DNA from: Desulfuromusa sp.
GTDB taxonomy: Bacteria; Desulfobacterota; Desulfuromonadia; Desulfuromonadales; Geopsychrobacteraceae
Direction of reading: 5' to 3'
Assembly (NCBI GenBank): GCA_029933365.1
Contig: JAOZOH010000082.1
Span: 1 to 8,724 of the forward strand
Length of the DNA: 8,724 bases
The translations under genes and the position numbers were made by a program. This document shows, in pieces, positions 6,137-8,724 of this stretch. The notes under the pieces were generated by a model. The model was not told where the DNA came from, made no database searches, and saw only the letters and a program-made list of their open reading frames with translations. Each line of letters opens with the position of its first letter. The first letter of the stretch is position 1.

Positions 6137-6994
6137 CTATGCCAGCGGTTTCTGATAGACCATCGCCTTGGCAAACTTGCGTACCTTGAACAGGGAAGAA
6201 ATCCGACTCATCGATTCGGAGTGCCCGAGAAAGATGAAACCACCAGGGTTCATGGCATCGTAAAAGACTTCGGCCGCCTGGCGACGCGAAGCATCATCAA
6301 AATAGATCAACAGATTCCGACAAAAAATCAGATCATAATTTCTGTAACTGCGGGTTTTTGCGGCATCCGACAAGTTGACCTGAGTAAAACTAACTGAATC
6401 AAGCAGATCCTGACAGATTTTATATGAATTCCCTGCCACAGGCGTGAAGTAGCGCTTCAGCAATTTCTTAGGCAAGTGGTGCACCGAACGCATGCTATAA
6501 ATTCCCCTTCGACAACGATCCAGCATTTTACTGTCGATGTCAGAAGAGACAATTTCAATGTCAATTTTGTCTATCCCTGCCCAGTGTTCAAGCAAGTAAA
6601 TAGCGATGGAGTAAGGTTCTTCACCGCTACTGGAAGGGATCGACCAGATCCGAATTTCTTCTCCCGGTTTCTTGCAGCGCATGATTTCATTAAGTGTATT
6701 TTCCACCATGCATTCAAATTGATATTCTTCACGGAAAAAATAGGTTTCATTTACCGTCATAATGTTGATCAGTTCTTGCAGTTCTTCACCCGAAGCTTGA
6801 TAGCGCATGGTGGTGAAATAGCTGCGAAAACTATCGTGACCGGTGCTATGGATTCGTTGCAACAAACGTTTGTCAACAAAGTAACGCTTGCTGTCTTCAA
6901 ACTGAATACCAGTTTTACGGTAGAAATATTCCTTGAAGCGTTCAAACTCGGCATCGGTTATTTCATCCAACTTAGGTCTGGAGGCTGCCTGCAT
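6137..6994 (-). CDS. cheR: CheR chemoreceptor glutamate methyltransferase
   Basis: CheR transfers methyl groups from S-adenosylmethionine to receptor glutamates and works against CheB in adaptation. The 285 residues match the usual CheR length. A helical N-terminal domain (about 10-80) leads into NETYFFRE (82-89), equivalent to the family's NLTxFFRE segment. Next come the SAM-binding loop WSIPSSSGEEPYSIA (117-131), the adenine-side acidic strand IVSSDID (148-154), the DLIFCRNLLIYFD segment (221-233) and the terminal GGFIFLGHSES. In the SAM loop, the common AAC before STGEE is replaced by IPS. The beta-subdomain loop (YFTPVAGNSYKI, 182-193) looks shorter than in enterobacterial CheR, which suggests a pentapeptide-independent enzyme; this fits the receptor here, which lacks an NWETF-like tail. 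The start has GGGGAGG about 8 bases upstream. The gene sits 3 bases after the HEAT gene and 13 before the next regulator. Confidence 0.96.
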   Translation of the reverse strand: MQAASRPKLDEITDAEFERFKEYFYRKTGIQFEDSKRYFVDKRLLQRIHSTGHDSFRSYFTTMRYQASGEELQELINIMTVNETYFFREEYQFECMVENTLNEIMRCKKPGEEIRIWSIPSSSGEEPYSIAIYLLEHWAGIDKIDIEIVSSDIDSKMLDRCRRGIYSMRSVHHLPKKLLKRYFTPVAGNSYKICQDLLDSVSFTQVNLSDAAKTRSYRNYDLIFCRNLLIYFDDASRRQAAEVFYDAMNPGGFIFLGHSESMSRISSLFKVRKFAKAMVYQKPLA

Positions 6995-6997
6995 ACT

Positions 6998-7627
6998 TCA
7001 ATCCTCCCCGATACGTCGAATAGCGGTCTGAACAGCAAAGTCAAGATATGGCTCGTTCGGAAATCGTAATTTAAGTGCTTTGAGCGCAGGCAACATGTCC
7101 GAGGTACCGACCTCTGCGAGTCGATCAACTGCCGTTGCGATAACATTGATGTGCGTTTCATCTTTAAGTACCGACAATAACCACTCGGGAGTCTGGGGGT
7201 GAGCCAGTTGCTGCAGTATATCAATAGCGAAGATACGCACATCTGAATCACGGTCATTGAGAAGTTCGATAATATGTAAGGCAACCCCTTCAGGCATCGC
7301 CTGCAAAACCTCAATAGCCGCATTCCGTTGAAATGCATCTTCGGCACTTAAGAAAGTAAGTAAGCCATTGACAACCGCTTCGCCGCCAATTTGCCGAAGG
7401 CTGTCAAAGATCGCGATACCTACAGAATGTTCTGCCTCCGAACTGAGCGCTTGCAGTAACGGTTCGACTGCCTCTGGATGTATGGCCAGGTCACGCGCTG
7501 CCCAACGGCGTTCAGACGGGTTTGTCGATAGTAATTGTTGCTTTAGCCCTTCAAAATTACGCCCTGCACTTCTTGATTGTTTTTCAACAGGTTGAATATC
7601 TGGCTTACGCCCTTTTTTCAGTCCCAT
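6998..7627 (-). CDS. HEAT-repeat protein between cheB and cheR
   Basis: This 209-residue protein starts with a basic, probably disordered stretch (about 1-25) and then consists of roughly six helical pairs of about 30 residues. Approximate repeat positions are 37-64, 66-95, 96-124, 126-155, 157-185 and 190-208. Typical HEAT features are the aliphatic/alanine helix pattern (ERRWAARDLA, RNAAIEVLQAM, VRIFAIDILQQLA) and Asp/Arg-containing turns such as NDRDSDVRI. HEAT solenoids bind other proteins and have no catalytic residues. No signal peptide or membrane segment is seen, so it should be cytoplasmic. The ATG is preceded by a G-rich sequence (GGGGG) about 8 bases upstream, and the TGA stop is 3 bases before the cheR start. 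Its place between the methylesterase and methyltransferase genes suggests an adaptor acting on receptor modification or array assembly; that role is inference. No established gene name is recognised. Confidence 0.85.
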   Translation of the reverse strand: MGLKKGRKPDIQPVEKQSRSAGRNFEGLKQQLLSTNPSERRWAARDLAIHPEAVEPLLQALSSEAEHSVGIAIFDSLRQIGGEAVVNGLLTFLSAEDAFQRNAAIEVLQAMPEGVALHIIELLNDRDSDVRIFAIDILQQLAHPQTPEWLLSVLKDETHINVIATAVDRLAEVGTSDMLPALKALKLRFPNEPYLDFAVQTAIRRIGED

Positions 7628-7650
7628 AAAGAGTACCCCCGAGCATTATG

Positions 7651-8724
7651 TTAGTTCGTCCATTCAATCAGTTTTTCGGCAATTGCATACGATGGAAGGA
7701 TACAATCCGCACCGCCCTGCTCGACCAGTTCTTTCGGCATACCGTAGACCACCGCAGTCTCTTCCGACTCAGCGATACAACGAGCACCAAGAGAGTGCAG
7801 TTCTGTCATGGTTTTTGCGCCATCATCACCCATTCCGGTCAATTGAACGCAAATAATATTAGCAGGATCATAGAGTTCTTTAACCGATGTCGCCATACGT
7901 TCAACGCTCGGGTGCCAGAGAAAGTTATTATCAACCGGGACACTGCTCGCCATCAGTTTTGTCCCTCGTCTAACCAGTTTTATGTCTGCCCCTCCCTGAG
8001 CAATAATCACTTGCCCGGGGGCAGGGAGGAGTGTCCCTCTTAATTCGATAACATTAATGCTTGCAACCTTATTCAGGCGCTCAGCAAATACTTGGGTAAA
8101 GCGACCCGGCATATGCTGAGCTACGAGGATCGGTAGCGAAAAATCAGCGGGCAGAGCGGTGATGATCTCTTCCAGGGTACTCGGACCGCCGGTCGAAACA
8201 CCAATGATAACCAACCCCTTACCTCTTTTTTGGACGGGACGGATAGCCGTTGCTCGCTGAGGTGATTTCACTTTGATTGCTTCAACTTTGTTGCGTTGAT
8301 TTCGCAAGCGTTCACGCAAGCCGCGACTTTTGCCGATTCTTGCACGGGACGCAGTCGTCACCTTGACCAATAGTTCATCAGCGATATCCTGAATATTTAA
8401 TGATACTGTCCCGCCCGGTTTGGAGACGTAATCAATGGCCCCAAGCTCCAATGCCTCAAAAGTAGCAAGTGCCCCCTTTTCAGTCAGAGATGAAACCATA
8501 ACTACGGGGCGCGGATATTGCTGCATGATCAGACTGAGACAGGTCAAACCGTCCATCACCGGCATATTGATATCCAGTGTCACAACTGCCGGGTCAAATT
8601 CGGCAATTTTTTCAAGACCCTCTTCACCGTTTCGGGCAGTCTGAGTTTCATAGCCCGCAGCTTCAATAATCTGGCGTAGATGCTTGCGCATCAGCGCCGA
8701 ATCATCAATAATTAAAACCTTGGT
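7651..8724 (-). CDS. cheB: CheB protein-glutamate methylesterase/deamidase, 5' end cut by window edge
   Basis: CheB removes methyl groups from, and deamidates, receptor glutamate sites when its receiver is phosphorylated by CheA. The frame stays open to the window edge, and the first visible residues (TKVLIIDDSAL) are the first strand and acidic pair of a receiver. The start therefore lies just outside, probably only a few codons away; the ATG at 8691 is inside the receiver and is not the start. Numbering from the first visible residue, the receiver covers about 1-120 with D7/D8, phosphoacceptor D51 (TLDINMPVMDG) and K102. A basic linker follows (about 125-168), then the methylesterase domain (about 170-355). 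The catalytic triad is visible as S177 in GVSTGGPS, H204 in VAQHMPGRF and D301 in LTGMGDDG. Length (at least 357 residues) is normal. It is the first gene seen in the operon, 23 bases before the HEAT-repeat gene. Family assignment is very secure. Confidence 0.97.
   Translation of the reverse strand, partial: TKVLIIDDSALMRKHLRQIIEAAGYETQTARNGEEGLEKIAEFDPAVVTLDINMPVMDGLTCLSLIMQQYPRPVVMVSSLTEKGALATFEALELGAIDYVSKPGGTVSLNIQDIADELLVKVTTASRARIGKSRGLRERLRNQRNKVEAIKVKSPQRATAIRPVQKRGKGLVIIGVSTGGPSTLEEIITALPADFSLPILVAQHMPGRFTQVFAERLNKVASINVIELRGTLLPAPGQVIIAQGGADIKLVRRGTKLMASSVPVDNNFLWHPSVERMATSVKELYDPANIICVQLTGMGDDGAKTMTELHSLGARCIAESEETAVVYGMPKELVEQGGADCILPSYAIAEKLIEWTN

Noticed and set aside
6476..7069. 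197-residue plus-strand frame
   Set aside because: It lies antisense to cheR and the HEAT gene, both strongly supported, and has no recognisable domain.
7651..8691. CheB starting at the ATG at 8691
   Set aside because: That Met lies inside the receiver, after the conserved acidic pair. The frame continues upstream to the window edge with the expected first strand.

Overview
The window is nearly filled by one tightly packed chemosensory operon, read right to left on the minus strand. In transcription order it encodes CheB (5' end cut by the window edge), a HEAT-repeat protein, CheR, a single-domain CheY-like regulator, a 920-residue CheA, an 82-residue STAS-like protein, a ParA/MinD-type ATPase, a second CheY-like regulator, and a short membrane-anchored methyl-accepting chemotaxis protein (MCP). 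Neighbouring genes overlap by 1 to 11 bases or lie 3 to 28 bases apart, and each start checked has a purine-rich Shine-Dalgarno sequence. Transcription of all nine genes as one unit is therefore likely. No promoter is visible; it should lie to the right of the window.

The organism is most likely a Gram-negative bacterium of the Proteobacteria or Desulfobacterota type. This rests on the CheA/CheB/CheR families, the chemosensory ParA homologue, the receptor style and moderate GC content (about half in most sampled genes). No species can be named from the sequence.

Region by region: 7651-8724 is cheB; 6998-7627 is a HEAT-repeat gene placed between the two receptor-modifying enzymes; 6137-6994 is cheR; 5752-6123 is a cheY-like gene overlapping cheA by one base; 2990-5752 is cheA with a non-canonical middle region and a coding 15-bp minisatellite; 2751-2999 (STAS-like) and 1985-2761 (ParA) form an overlapping chain with cheA; 1612-1980 is a second cheY-like gene; 276-1583 is the receptor. 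Positions 1-275 hold no convincing gene. They contain a weak candidate terminator and a perfect 15-bp-stem palindrome that looks like a REP or mobile-element remnant.

Inferred wiring: the receptor controls CheA, which autophosphorylates at His44 and passes phosphate to the two CheY-like proteins and to the CheB receiver. CheR and CheB set receptor methylation, perhaps with the HEAT protein as a scaffold. The STAS-like/ParA pair probably positions the array in the cell. No CheW, CheD, CheZ, CheC or CheX is encoded here. The most interesting lead is that the receptor's C-terminal extension carries a DxxxQ motif (D352/Q356) like the active site of the CheZ phosphatase.
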